Virus record (IMG/VR): IMGVR_UViG_3300008108_000169
Coordinates: 1-64,000 of that record
DNA length: 64,000 nucleotides
Origin: a virus
Reading direction: 5' to 3' (one strand)
Shown here: one piece after another, positions 7,499-13,377 of the stretch
How positions within the stretch are numbered: the first letter of the stretch is position 1
Layout of the letters: every line of letters starts with the position of its first letter
Translations under genes and position numbers: made by a program
Notes under the pieces: generated by a model
What the model saw: the letters and a program-made list of their open reading frames with translations, nothing else
Told to the model about the DNA's origin: nothing
Databases searched by the model: none

Positions 7499-7666
7499 TT
7501 ATTTAACTCTAGACTCAAGTGTTCTAATACGATTTAGAATTTTACCTTTGTCTTTGGCACGACTGGTCTTTTCTAACATATCCTTCAACTGTGTAAGACT
7601 CAATGGGCCAAGCCTTGTCTTACCTGTTTTAGTTTTCATTGGATCTGCATGTGTTGTTTTTGCCAT
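7499..7666 (-). CDS. Small basic protein, 55 aa
   Basis: Starts MAKTTHADPMKTKTG and ends in a Lys/Arg-rich helix. AGGAAAG precedes the ATG. Not recognised. It sits between tRNA-Ala and tRNA-Thr. Confidence 0.6.
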   Translation of the reverse strand: MAKTTHADPMKTKTGKTRLGPLSLTQLKDMLEKTSRAKDKGKILNRIRTLESRVK

Positions 7667-7683
7667 ACTTTCCTCTTTATGTT

Positions 7684-7759
7684 TGGTGGAGGTAAACGGG
7701 ATCGAACCGATGACCTTTAGCTTGCAAAGCTACTGCTCTCCCAGCTGAGCTATACCCCC
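7684..7759 (-). tRNA. tRNA-Ala (UGC)
   Basis: Acceptor GGGGGTA/TACCTCC with the G3-U70 alanine identity pair, anticodon loop TTTGCAA, encoded CCA. Confidence 0.95.
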
Positions 7760-7766
7760 AAATTTT

Positions 7767-7967
7767 TTATTCAAAATGTTTTGCTAAAACTTCTAACTTG
7801 TCTGTGTACTCTGCAATGATACTTACTTCTTTTTCGATTGCGGCCATTAAATCTGTATGATCATGAATGGCTATTGGATTGTTTAACATTACTTCAACAT
7901 TCATTTTGTGCTTCATAATTTCTGCTGTAAAATGCAGGGTTAGTGCATTTAATATATCTTTTCTCAT
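7767..7967 (-). CDS. Hypothetical helical protein, 66 aa
   Basis: Starts MRKDILNALTLHF. The ATG overlaps the upstream stop as ATGA, and GGAG lies 8 nt before, which decides this start over one 7 codons upstream. Predicted largely helical. Function unknown. Confidence 0.6.
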   Translation of the reverse strand: MRKDILNALTLHFTAEIMKHKMNVEVMLNNPIAIHDHTDLMAAIEKEVSIIAEYTDKLEVLAKHFE

Positions 7968-8197
7968 TTTGATCTCCGTGAAGTACAACTATCATTCCAT
8001 AATTCTTGTGCCTGACGTTTGTACTCTTCCAAAGCATCGATGGCGCAATCTTCTGTGCTTAATACATCTTGAAACTCGTTTTTGTCTGTGCCTGTGTTAT
8101 TTTCTTTTTTAAAGATCTTATCGTAGTTATCTCTATAAGCATCTGTAGTGTTTTTAGATTGAATGCTATCTCCGGTAATGTCGTTTTTTGCTACCAT
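7964..8197 (-). CDS. Hypothetical acidic protein, 77 aa
   Basis: Starts MVAKNDITGDS. The ATG overlaps the stop of the FkbM gene (TAATG), and its own stop overlaps the next start (ATGA). Tight coupling marks a three-gene operon. No motif recognised. Confidence 0.6.
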   Translation of the reverse strand: MVAKNDITGDSIQSKNTTDAYRDNYDKIFKKENNTGTDKNEFQDVLSTEDCAIDALEEYKRQAQELWNDSCTSRRSK

Positions 8198-8904
8198 TAT
8201 TCTTCTCTAATAAAGTACAATTTATATTCTTCGCTGTTTAAGGCATTCGGAGAATCTAATCCTTCTAAATAGCAGTCATGTCGTTTCTTTTCAGTCTTAC
8301 ATAAATCTTTTCTTAAAAAAGAAATTACTAACGTATGCGGCAACGAGTCTTCACAAATGCCTCCAAAATTATTTGCGTGTACATGAACAATCTTGTAATC
8401 AGCGGATAATAGTTCTATTGCTGATTTAAATTTATTTTTACAATTTTCAAGATCTAATGCATGAAATTCTATCGCTAAGCCTATCAAATGATTGGCTTTT
8501 GAAATGCTACTAATTAAATCGTATTCGCTTCCTTCGATATCCATTTTAAGAAATGTATCACCGGACACCCGTTTTAAAATTTGATCAATATTAGAAGCAC
8601 TTACATTTTCTGTAAAATGAACTACCTGTCCTTTAAAGAAAGATTTGTATTCTTTCTTAAGTTCCTCTGGAAATTCTTCCGGAAAGATCGTTCCATCATA
8701 TCCGTGTATAACCGAAACAGGATTAAGTTCTAACCATTGCTTGTCAAAAGACCAATTGGTTCCTAAACCTAGGCTAATAAGATTAGTAGCCCTTAAACTT
8801 TTTTTAGCAATTACATATCCGCAATCACCAATGTCGCCAACTCTTAACATTGGAACATCGTAAGGAATTAAAAAATTGTAATCTTTATTAAGTTCAAGTT
8901 TCAT
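8197..8904 (-). CDS. FkbM-like methyltransferase
   Basis: 235 aa. FLKMDIEGSEYDLI near residue 118 is the characteristic motif of FkbM/Methyltransf_21 proteins, with an early ISLGLGTNWSFD SAM-binding-like loop and a late VHVHANNFGG. Family members O-methylate sugars or other hydroxyls. In a phage, glycan or LPS modification is plausible. First gene of an operon between tRNA-Asn and tRNA-Ala. Confidence 0.75.
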   Translation of the reverse strand: MKLELNKDYNFLIPYDVPMLRVGDIGDCGYVIAKKSLRATNLISLGLGTNWSFDKQWLELNPVSVIHGYDGTIFPEEFPEELKKEYKSFFKGQVVHFTENVSASNIDQILKRVSGDTFLKMDIEGSEYDLISSISKANHLIGLAIEFHALDLENCKNKFKSAIELLSADYKIVHVHANNFGGICEDSLPHTLVISFLRKDLCKTEKKRHDCYLEGLDSPNALNSEEYKLYFIREE

Positions 8905-8909
8905 AATGT

Positions 8910-8985
8910 TGGCTCCCCGAGGTGGGTTCGAACCACCGACCTGCGGATTAACAGTCCGTCGCTCTACCGACTGAGCTATCAGGGA
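8910..8985 (-). tRNA. tRNA-Asn (GUU), copy 1
   Basis: Acceptor TCCCTGA/TCGGGGA, anticodon loop CTGTTAA, G73, encoded CCA. Confidence 0.95.
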
Positions 8986-8994
8986 ATGGAAAAA

Positions 8995-9001
8995 TATTTA
9001 T
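8995..9001 (-). promoter_or_regulatory. T4-like late promoter core
   Basis: ATAAATA upstream of tRNA-Asn and the FkbM operon. Overlaps the end of the preceding small CDS. Confidence 0.4.
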
Positions 9002-9189
9002 TCAGCGTTAGAAGAACTGTTAAAGTTTCTTTCTTTCTTAGCTGGCTTGATAACAATCTTGCTAGCCAATTCTGCTTGAATCATTGAACGCTTCCAACCA
9101 TGACGCTGTTCTTCACTGGTAAATGTTCCCAATGCTAGAGTGCGTTTTGTTTGTTTAGTCATCTTATAACTTGCCGTAGGTTTTAACAT
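8998..9189 (-). CDS. Small basic protein, 63 aa
   Basis: Starts MLKPTASYKMTKQTK. AAGGACAAT precedes the ATG. Lys/Arg-rich, no recognised domain. Lies between tRNA-Ser and tRNA-Asn. Confidence 0.55.
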   Translation of the reverse strand: MLKPTASYKMTKQTKRTLALGTFTSEEQRHGWKRSMIQAELASKIVIKPAKKERNFNSSSNAE

Positions 9190-9210
9190 AATTGTCCTTT
9201 TTTATAAACT

Positions 9211-9303
9211 TGGTGGAAGGAGAGGGATTCGAACCCTCGGACCACTTTTACAGAGATCGACGGTTTAGCAAACCGCTGCCTTCAGCCTCTCAGCCATCCT
9301 TCC
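9211..9303 (-). tRNA. tRNA-Ser (GCU)
   Basis: Class II tRNA with long variable arm. Acceptor GGAAGGA/TCCTTCC, anticodon loop TTGCTAA, encoded CCA. Confidence 0.94.
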
Positions 9304-9309
9304 TAAATC

Positions 9310-9394
9310 TGGTGCGCCTAGCCGGAATCGAACCAGCATGACCGAAGTCGGGAGATTTTAAGTCTCCTGTGTCTACCTATTTCACCATAGGCGC
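9310..9394 (-). tRNA. tRNA-Leu (UAA)
   Basis: Class II. Acceptor GCGCCTA/TAGGCGC, anticodon loop CTTAAAA, encoded CCA. Confidence 0.94.
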
Positions 9395-9401
9395 ATAAAA
9401 A

Positions 9402-9602
9402 TTAAATTCTACGCTTTTTCCAGTCGTATGTAAAGCCGTTTGGCAATACACCTTCTACAATTTCGTCGGCACCGAAGATACCAACTAGCTCGAACTCTTT
9501 ATTTTTAATAGTTACATACTCATTCATTACCCTAGCTGTTTTCATAGCCTCGTCTAGAGTCATAACATTAAAAGTTACATTCTTTCCTTTTACTTCATAC
9601 AT
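9402..9602 (-). CDS. Hypothetical 66-aa protein
   Basis: Starts MYEVKGKNVTFNVMT. AAGGAAA lies ~10 nt before the ATG. A longer reading to 9944 would run through three tRNA genes and is rejected. It resembles small DUF proteins of T4-like phages (short strand, helix, NGFTYDW end) but was not identified. Confidence 0.6.
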   Translation of the reverse strand: MYEVKGKNVTFNVMTLDEAMKTARVMNEYVTIKNKEFELVGIFGADEIVEGVLPNGFTYDWKKRRI

Positions 9603-9653
9603 ATTGTCGATTTCCTTTTCTTTTCCACACATCGCGACAACGACATTATTAAT

Positions 9654-9727
9654 TGGCATCCCGCCAGGGACTCGAACCCCGACCAACAGTTTTGGAGACT
9701 GGTATGCTGCCATTACACTAGCGAGAT
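9654..9727 (-). tRNA. tRNA-Trp (CCA)
   Basis: Acceptor ATCTCGC/GCGGGAT, anticodon loop CTCCAAA, G73, encoded CCA. Confidence 0.92.
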
Positions 9728-9733
9728 ATATCT

Positions 9734-9812
9734 TGGCGACCCGTACCGGATTCGAACCGGTGATCTCCGCCGTGACAGGGCGGCGCCTTAGGCCAGACTG
9801 AGCTAACGGGCC
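9734..9812 (-). tRNA. tRNA-Asp (GUC), copy 1
   Basis: Acceptor GGCCCGT/ACGGGTC, anticodon loop CTGTCAC, G73, encoded CCA. The D loop is slightly enlarged. Confidence 0.92.
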
Positions 9813-9817
9813 GAAAT

Positions 9818-9909
9818 TGGTGGAAGCGGTGAGATTCGAACTCACGGGCCTATCTCTAGACCGTCGGTTTTCAAGACCGGTGCAATAAACCAGACTCTGC
9901 CACACTTCC
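9818..9909 (-). tRNA. tRNA-Ser (UGA)
   Basis: Class II. Acceptor GGAAGTG/CGCTTCC, anticodon loop CTTGAAA, encoded CCA. Confidence 0.93.
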
Positions 9910-9914
9910 ATTAT

Positions 9915-9997
9915 TGGTGCCCCAAGCGAGACTCGAACTCGCACACCGAAGTACTGGCTTCTAAGACCAGCGTGTCTACCAATTCCACCATCGGGGC
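9915..9997 (-). tRNA. tRNA-Leu (UAG)
   Basis: Class II. Acceptor GCCCCGA/TTGGGGC, anticodon loop CTTAGAA, encoded CCA. Confidence 0.94.
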
Positions 9998-10004
9998 ATA
10001 ACTT

Positions 10005-10131
10005 ACCATTAATGTTGTCATCTGCACTATTTGCCTAACTCACCAGCTTTACTCGAGTTTACTGGAATGTTTGTTTCGGTTACATAACGCTTGATCATGC
10101 CTCTGTGCTTACAGAAGACAACATTAATGGT
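10005..10131 (-). repeat. 15-bp perfect inverted repeat with a 23-codon ORF in its loop
   Basis: Arms 10005-10019 and 10117-10131 are perfectly complementary. On the minus transcript one arm begins with the CCA end of tRNA-Glu (10128-10131), so the stem would pair that end. The loop holds ATG...TAG at 10027-10098 (23 aa, starting MIKRYVTE) with only a weak AGAGG in front. It may be a processing hairpin, a peptide gene or both. Confidence 0.6.
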
Positions 10132-10203
10132 ACTCGGTAGGGGAATCGAACCCCTCTTCCCGCCGTGAAAGGGCGGTGTCCTAGACCGATAGACGAACCG
10201 AGC
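10128..10203 (-). tRNA. tRNA-Glu (UUC), copy 1
   Basis: Acceptor GCTCGGT/ACCGAGT, anticodon loop CTTTCAC, encoded CCA. Confidence 0.92.
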
Positions 10204-10262
10204 AAATTACCTTTCGAATTTTTAACGAACAAGTGTTTAGTTATTTGTCTAACTAAGCTTCT

Positions 10263-10291
10263 ATTATATAGTCATCAGAACGGTCTGTCAA
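10263..10291 (-). promoter_or_regulatory. Sigma70-type promoter inside the tRNA cluster
   Basis: TTGACA (10286-10291), 17-bp spacer, TATAAT (10263-10268), reading into tRNA-Glu and the genes beyond. Confidence 0.8.
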
Positions 10292-10303
10292 CTATATTTT
10301 GAC

Positions 10304-10378
10304 TGGCCGGGCTTGCAGGAATCGAACCCACACCGCTTGTTTCGAAGACAAGCATGATATCCATTTCACCAAAGCCCG
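10304..10378 (-). tRNA. tRNA-Arg (UCG)
   Basis: Acceptor CGGGCTT/AAGCCCG, anticodon loop CTTCGAA, G73, encoded CCA. Confidence 0.93.
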
Positions 10379-10384
10379 AAAATA

Positions 10385-10391
10385 TATTTAT
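10385..10391 (-). promoter_or_regulatory. T4-like late promoter core between tRNAs
   Basis: ATAAATA between tRNA-Arg(UCU) and tRNA-Arg(UCG). Confidence 0.35.
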
Positions 10392-10465
10392 GGCACCGCG
10401 AGTTGGACTCGAACCAACATCTTACGCTTTAGAAGAGCGTTGCCTATCCTTTAGACTATCGCGGT
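10391..10465 (-). tRNA. tRNA-Arg (UCU)
   Basis: Acceptor ACCGCGA/TCGCGGT, anticodon loop CTTCTAA, G73, encoded CCA. Confidence 0.93.
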
Positions 10466-10468
10466 CCT

Positions 10469-10545
10469 TGGTGCTCTTGAAGAGATTCGAACTCTTACTG
10501 TCAGCGACCTCAACGCTGTGCGTCTACCAATTGCGCCACAAGAGC
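10469..10545 (-). tRNA. tRNA-Leu-like (GAG) on a class I body
   Basis: Acceptor GCTCTTG/CAAGAGC, anticodon loop TTGAGGT, perfect CAGCG/CGCTG stem, encoded CCA. The variable loop is only 5 nt, unlike normal class II leucine tRNAs. Charging specificity is therefore uncertain. Confidence 0.75.
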
Positions 10546-10549
10546 TTGT

Positions 10550-10623
10550 TGGTGCTCTAGCCAAGAATCGAACTTGAAATACAGTCTTACCAAGACTGTG
10601 TTATGCCATTTAACTACAAGAGC
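10550..10623 (-). tRNA. tRNA-Thr (GGU)
   Basis: Acceptor GCTCTTG/CTAGAGC with one T-T mismatch, anticodon loop TTGGTAA, encoded CCA. Confidence 0.88.
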
Positions 10624-10624
10624 T

Positions 10625-10706
10625 TGGTACCCCTCCCCGGACTCGAACCGGGACTTACTAACACTCCTTTTGAGAGAGCTGCCTTTACCAATTTGGCCAG
10701 AGGGGC
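10625..10706 (-). tRNA. tRNA-Leu (CAA)
   Basis: Acceptor GCCCCTC/GAGGGGT, anticodon loop CTCAAAA, 10-nt variable arm, encoded CCA. Its 5' part is also the last seven codons and stop of the upstream CDS. Confidence 0.9.
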
Positions 10707-11158
10707 ATTAACTTATTAATATGATTTTGCATTCTCATATGCGGCACGTTGTAAATGTGCGTACCTGGTGATTTTTGATTACGACCAGAATGATCAAAGA
10801 AATTATTAAATTTAATATTATACTTACTGAAATCTACGTCGGTAGTATGCCATGCACCTATTGTTATAATATATTTTGGTTTATGTTTTACTTTAGTCAA
10901 AGTCTTAGACACAGACCATGCACCTTTACTAAATCCGTAAAATTCGTAATCTGTGACCAAGTTGTTGATAAAGTCTACAGCATGATCGACTTGTTGCCAA
11001 TTAAATATTTTATAACAGCTTGACTTGATATTTGCGTATTGTAAAAACGCTTCTTTATCAAAAGCATCTTCTAAACCCCTAAAGGCTATAATGTAGTTGT
11101 TACATTTAGCGTTAGCAATAACAGGAGCTAACAACAATAAAAATAATATTCTTTTCAT
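10685..11158 (-). CDS. Secreted alpha/beta-hydrolase-like protein
   Basis: 157 aa from MKRILFLLLLAPVIANAKC, a clear Sec signal peptide; a longer upstream reading through tRNA-Val is rejected. YEFYGFSKGAWSV has a G-F-S-K-G nucleophile elbow, suggesting a small lipase/esterase-like fold, with possible catalytic Asp and His near IGAWHTTDVD. Exported to the periplasm. The last seven codons and the TAA lie inside tRNA-Leu(CAA), so a mature mRNA and the tRNA cannot both come from the same transcript. Confidence 0.65.
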   Translation of the reverse strand: MKRILFLLLLAPVIANAKCNNYIIAFRGLEDAFDKEAFLQYANIKSSCYKIFNWQQVDHAVDFINNLVTDYEFYGFSKGAWSVSKTLTKVKHKPKYIITIGAWHTTDVDFSKYNIKFNNFFDHSGRNQKSPGTHIYNVPHMRMQNHINKLMPLWPNW

Positions 11159-11167
11159 ATTTTCTAT

Positions 11168-11241
11168 TGGTAGGTCTAACAAGAATCGAACTTGTATTAT
11201 TGCCATGTCAGGGCAACGTTCTACCATTAAACTATAGACCT
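11168..11241 (-). tRNA. tRNA-Val (GAC)
   Basis: Acceptor AGGTCTA/TAGACCT, anticodon loop CTGACAT, encoded CCA. The upstream CDS ends within its first 10 nt. Confidence 0.92.
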
Positions 11242-11420
11242 ATAATTTTCTTTTTATCTTGAACTTTCTCTAGTGCATCTTTACGCATTAAGAAAGGACG
11301 TTGGTTATCAACTTTATGAACAACGAGGTACTCGACGCCGTCGATTGTTTCAACTTTGCGAGTGTCTTCACAAATTACCTTATCGCTGTTCATGCGATTT
11401 TTAAACATGACAGGTTTCAT
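11232..11420 (-). CDS. Hypothetical 62-aa basic protein
   Basis: Starts MKPVMFKNRMNSDK with a strong AAGGAGAG site before the ATG. Contains a short beta-rich middle (VETIDGVEYLVVHKV) like small SH3-type phage proteins. The stop codon TAG falls inside tRNA-Val(GAC). Directly downstream of the permuted tRNA-like RNA at 11443-11555. Confidence 0.65.
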   Translation of the reverse strand: MKPVMFKNRMNSDKVICEDTRKVETIDGVEYLVVHKVDNQRPFLMRKDALEKVQDKKKIIGL

Positions 11421-11442
11421 AACACTCTCCTTGGAATAAAAC

Positions 11443-11555
11443 GGGATACTATCGTTTGACGAATGCTCTACCTAATGAGCTAAACTGGCATGAAGCCAAC
11501 TGTTGGACTCGAACCAACTACCTATCGTTTGGATAGAATTTGCTGTGAGTATCCC
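11443..11555 (-). ncRNA. Circularly permuted tRNA-like RNA within a pseudoknot-type element
   Basis: On the transcript the order is: S1 GGGATAC, TCACAGCAAA, hairpin CTATC/GATAG, T arm (11502-11518, loop TTCGAGT), acceptor 3' strand AGTTGGC, linker TTCAT, acceptor 5' strand GCCAGTT, D arm (11465-11480), hairpin TCGT/ACGA, S1' GTATCCC. The tRNA halves are thus swapped and the acceptor stem is closed by a 5-nt loop, with no CCA (TCA instead). This is the plan of the tRNA-mimic module of bacterial YrlA Y RNAs. It starts 5 nt after the CCA of tRNA-Gly and ends just before the ribosome site of the 62-aa gene. A processed permuted tRNA is the alternative. Confidence 0.75.
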
Positions 11556-11560
11556 TAAAC

Positions 11561-11634
11561 TGGAGCGGGTAGCGAGAATCGAACTCGCGAATAAACCTTG
11601 GCAAGGTTTCAGGTTACCATTACATCATACCCGC
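11561..11634 (-). tRNA. tRNA-Gly (GCC)
   Basis: Acceptor GCGGGTA/TACCCGC, anticodon loop TTGCCAA, U73, encoded CCA. Confidence 0.94.
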
Positions 11635-11949
11635 ATTATCTGATGAAAAAGAACTACAGAGTTTTGGTTTAGCTTTCGCTTGAGGCGACCAGTGGTTACA
11701 GCCACTCCCTATTTGTCTCGCCTAACATGGAGCGATCTAGATCTCAACGGGCTCGCCGCTGTACCAGCACCCGTTCATATTGATCCCAGCGTGGCTTTTA
11801 TAAAGCCTTCAAGTTAGCCCTTCCGGAGCCAGCTATCATTCTTTCGAAACACTGATATCGCCTTAGTTCTTTTACATCAAGTAACTAGTTTATATATCGA
11901 AAATGCCAGTTGTTCGCCGCACAACATGGCAAAGCGGGGGTCTGTTCTT
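11635..11949 (-). ncRNA. Structured non-coding segment between tRNA-His and tRNA-Gly
   Basis: About 315 nt with strong nested stems: AACGGG/CCCGTT enclosing GCTG/CAGC, GGCGA/TCGCC enclosing AGTGG/CCACT, and GGCTT/AAGCC. Only ORFs of 10-16 codons occur. It lacks the conserved strings of RNase P, SRP or tmRNA that I know. Large ornate RNAs (GOLLD, ROOL) are known near phage tRNAs, but this is shorter and was not matched. Confidence 0.5.
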
Positions 11950-12025
11950 TGGGGTGCTCTATGAGGATCGAACTCATACTCTCAAGGTCACAACATGATG
12001 TGCAGGCCACTACACTAAGAGCACC
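11950..12025 (-). tRNA. tRNA-His (GUG)
   Basis: Acceptor GTGCTCT/AGAGCAC with the His-specific extra G-1 facing C73, anticodon loop TTGTGAC, encoded CCA. Confidence 0.93.
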
Positions 12026-12032
12026 ATAAAAT

Positions 12033-12107
12033 TGGTGGTAATGGAAAGAGTCGAACTTTCACTTTGCTCCGTATGAAGGAGGCGCACTACCATTATGCTA
12101 CATTACC
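12033..12107 (-). tRNA. tRNA-Met (CAU), elongator or Ile2
   Basis: Acceptor GGTAATG/CATTACC, anticodon loop TTCATAC, encoded CCA. No C1xA72. It may read AUG, or AUA if C34 is modified to lysidine. Confidence 0.88.
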
Positions 12108-12341
12108 ATAAGGATGACAACTCATTTGTACTACCATCGTTATAAGTACCATTCACCCGATTGCACTAGTCCGGACGGGACTCGGTACGTCACTTGGGAT
12201 ACTTGTCCAGTCTGTGCGCCACCATGCACCCGGATCTTCCGATCCGTCGGGCATCGAACCCGTAACCTTCTACTATTTCGGTCCTTCGAAGAAACCTAGA
12301 TAGCGTGACTTTCTCTTGCTGACAACGAATTGTCATTCGTA
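12108..12341 (-). ncRNA. Second permuted tRNA-like RNA, acceptor stem capped by a GGAA tetraloop
   Basis: On the transcript a pseudoknot-type start (ACGAA TGACAA TTCGT TTGTCA, then GCAA) is followed by GTCAC, a hairpin region, T arm (12247-12262, loop TTCGATG), acceptor-like hairpin CGGATC-GGAA-GATCCG (12231-12246), a D-arm-like hairpin (12214-12229) and more stems including GTGAC closing GTCAC. T arm before acceptor before D arm is permuted tRNA order. The GNRA cap means no free CCA end, so it looks like a tRNA mimic rather than a tRNA. Lies between tRNA-Lys and tRNA-Met. Confidence 0.6.
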
Positions 12342-12417
12342 TGGTAGGAGCACAGGGACTCGAACCCTGAACCTACCGGTTAAAAGCCGGTTGCTCTAGC
12401 CATTGAGCTATACTCCC
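12342..12417 (-). tRNA. tRNA-Lys (UUU)
   Basis: Acceptor GGGAGTA/TGCTCCT, anticodon loop CTTTTAA, encoded CCA. Confidence 0.94.
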
Positions 12418-12420
12418 ATA

Positions 12421-12497
12421 TGGTCCCTCTACACAGATTCGAACTGTGACCTCACCGGGTAAGAGCCGGGTATGCTACCAAGTAACACCTCAGAGGG
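12421..12497 (-). tRNA. tRNA-Lys (CUU)
   Basis: Acceptor CCCTCTG/TAGAGGG, anticodon loop CTCTTAC, encoded CCA. Confidence 0.9.
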
Positions 12498-12669
12498 TAA
12501 GCCCGTATTAAATTGATTTACTGTGCCTACCCTGGACCATACGGAGTACCAGAGCGACACTAACGTTTACCACGTTTCATGTCATTCTCCTATTTTAAAT
12601 TTTTATCAATAAAGTATATTAACACCACAAGCATGAGTAAAACTGCGATCGCCCCATTTTGTTTTCTCC
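12498..12669 (-). other. Short-ORF region, 172 bp
   Basis: Two ribosome-site-led mini-ORFs are visible: AAGGAG then a 12-codon ORF, and AGGAG then a 6-codon ORF (MKRGKR). Another frame encodes a membrane-like run AIAVLLMLVVLIYFID without a good start. Nothing is firm enough to call as a gene. Confidence 0.35.
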
Positions 12670-12846
12670 TTATCCTCTAAACGTACAGCTGGCTACAACT
12701 CTATAGTTGTCAATATGAATACGTCGTTCAAACTGTTCTTTTGCTTTTAGACAGCTTTCGTGATCTCCAAATTTCGCATGTATACTTCCATTACTAGTAT
12801 TCGCCATTGGGATAGTACTCCACATTGTAATAATTAAAAGCCACAT
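12670..12846 (-). CDS. Secreted/anchored 58-aa protein
   Basis: Starts MWLLIITMWSTIPMANTS, a signal-peptide-like N-terminus, then a charged domain with two Cys (SCLKAKEQ and VASCTF) that may form a disulfide in the periplasm. AAGGAG precedes the ATG. The ATG follows a pseudoknot-type element (12864-12926) in the 5' leader, so its translation may be controlled by that structure. Function unknown. Confidence 0.65.
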   Translation of the reverse strand: MWLLIITMWSTIPMANTSNGSIHAKFGDHESCLKAKEQFERRIHIDNYRVVASCTFRG

Positions 12847-12863
12847 AACTATCTCCTTTATAA

Positions 12864-12926
12864 AACAGGATGCATTTTAACGTGGTTAGATTACAAGTCT
12901 AATGTTAAAAGTTGCTGTTAGCATCC
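12864..12926 (-). repeat. Pseudoknot-like element, copy 6
   Basis: GGATGC T AACAG CAA (5') and GCATCC TGTT (3') give S1 6 bp and S2 AACAG/CTGTT in crossing order. The loop is a hairpin TTTTAAC...GTTAAAA enclosing TTAGA-CTTGTAA-TCTAA. It starts about 7 nt after the CCA of the odd tRNA at 12934-13055. Confidence 0.65.
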
Positions 12927-12933
12927 TTAAACC

Positions 12934-13055
12934 TGGGGTCGCCGCTGGGATTCGAACCCAGACCTTTCCATTAGCAGTGGAATTGAAAAGATTGCTGTCT
13001 GTATCCTTGTCAGGATAGCTGTCGTATAACGTTCTACCATTAAACTACAGCGACC
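12934..13055 (-). tRNA. Interrupted tRNA, anticodon GCU, His-like acceptor end
   Basis: Acceptor GTCGCTG/CGGCGAC with G-1 and C73 (histidine-type end), normal D arm, perfect anticodon arm TTCCA-CTGCTAA-TGGAA (GCU, Ser), short variable loop and T arm, encoded CCA. Between D arm and anticodon arm lie ~47 extra nt containing TATCC-TGACA-AGGATA then CAGACAGCAA: the recurrent pseudoknot element in permuted strand order. It is either an intron-like insert or a degenerate tRNA. The class I body conflicts with a serine call. Confidence 0.65.
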
Positions 13056-13061
13056 ATTGAT

Positions 13062-13137
13062 TGGTGCCGCCTCGTGGGATCGAACCACGTTCCTCGGTGC
13101 TTCAAACCGTTGCTATGACCACATCAGCTAAAGCGGC
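13062..13137 (-). tRNA. tRNA-Phe (GAA)
   Basis: Acceptor GCCGCTT/AGGCGGC, anticodon loop TTGAAGC, encoded CCA. Confidence 0.9.
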
Positions 13138-13297
13138 AAATAGATTGGGTGCCTAACTATCCCGCTGGAGGACTCGCTAGATTGTCTCGAATAGTCAAGT
13201 TTAACATACCGGCTTCAGTCATACTGTAGTGTCACCACAGTTAACCCCACTGTGGCTAGACTGGCAGGGACTCTAAACTATCGTCTATCCCAAAACT
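13138..13297 (-). other. Spacer with strong hairpin and a 21-codon ORF
   Basis: 160 bp between tRNAs. Contains hairpin CCACAG...CTGTGG and an ATG ORF at 13157-13222 (21 aa, starting MTEAGMLNLT) without a clear ribosome site. Direct repeats of GGGATAG occur at both ends. No function assigned. Confidence 0.35.
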
Positions 13298-13372
13298 TGG
13301 TGCTCCGTGACGGACTCGAACCGCCATCGCCGGACTACAAAACCGGAATTCTAGCCTTTGAAATAACAGAGC
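13298..13372 (-). tRNA. tRNA, anticodon probably UGU (Thr), uncertain
   Basis: Acceptor GCTCTGT/ACGGAGC, T arm GGCGG/CCGTC, encoded CCA. The anticodon stem CCGG/CCGG encloses TTTTGTAGT, so the loop can be read as TTTGTAG (UGU) or less well as GUA. Weak D arm (TTT/GAA). Possibly a diverged duplicate of tRNA-Thr. Confidence 0.6.
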
Positions 13373-13377
13373 AAAAT

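Noticed and set aside
9402-9944. A 180-aa reading of the small CDS
   Set aside because: It runs through tRNA-Trp, tRNA-Asp and tRNA-Ser; the short form with a ribosome site is used.
11640-11665. Hammerhead ribozyme (CTGATGA on plus strand)
   Set aside because: No GAAA core or matching stems follow.
11635-11949. RNase P or SRP RNA
   Set aside because: The universally conserved core strings I know are absent; only a short GGCTCCGGAAGGG resemblance to SRP was seen.
12864-12926. The loop CTTGTAA as a stand-alone Thr anticodon arm
   Set aside because: Other copies have unrelated loops, so the anticodon resemblance is probably chance.
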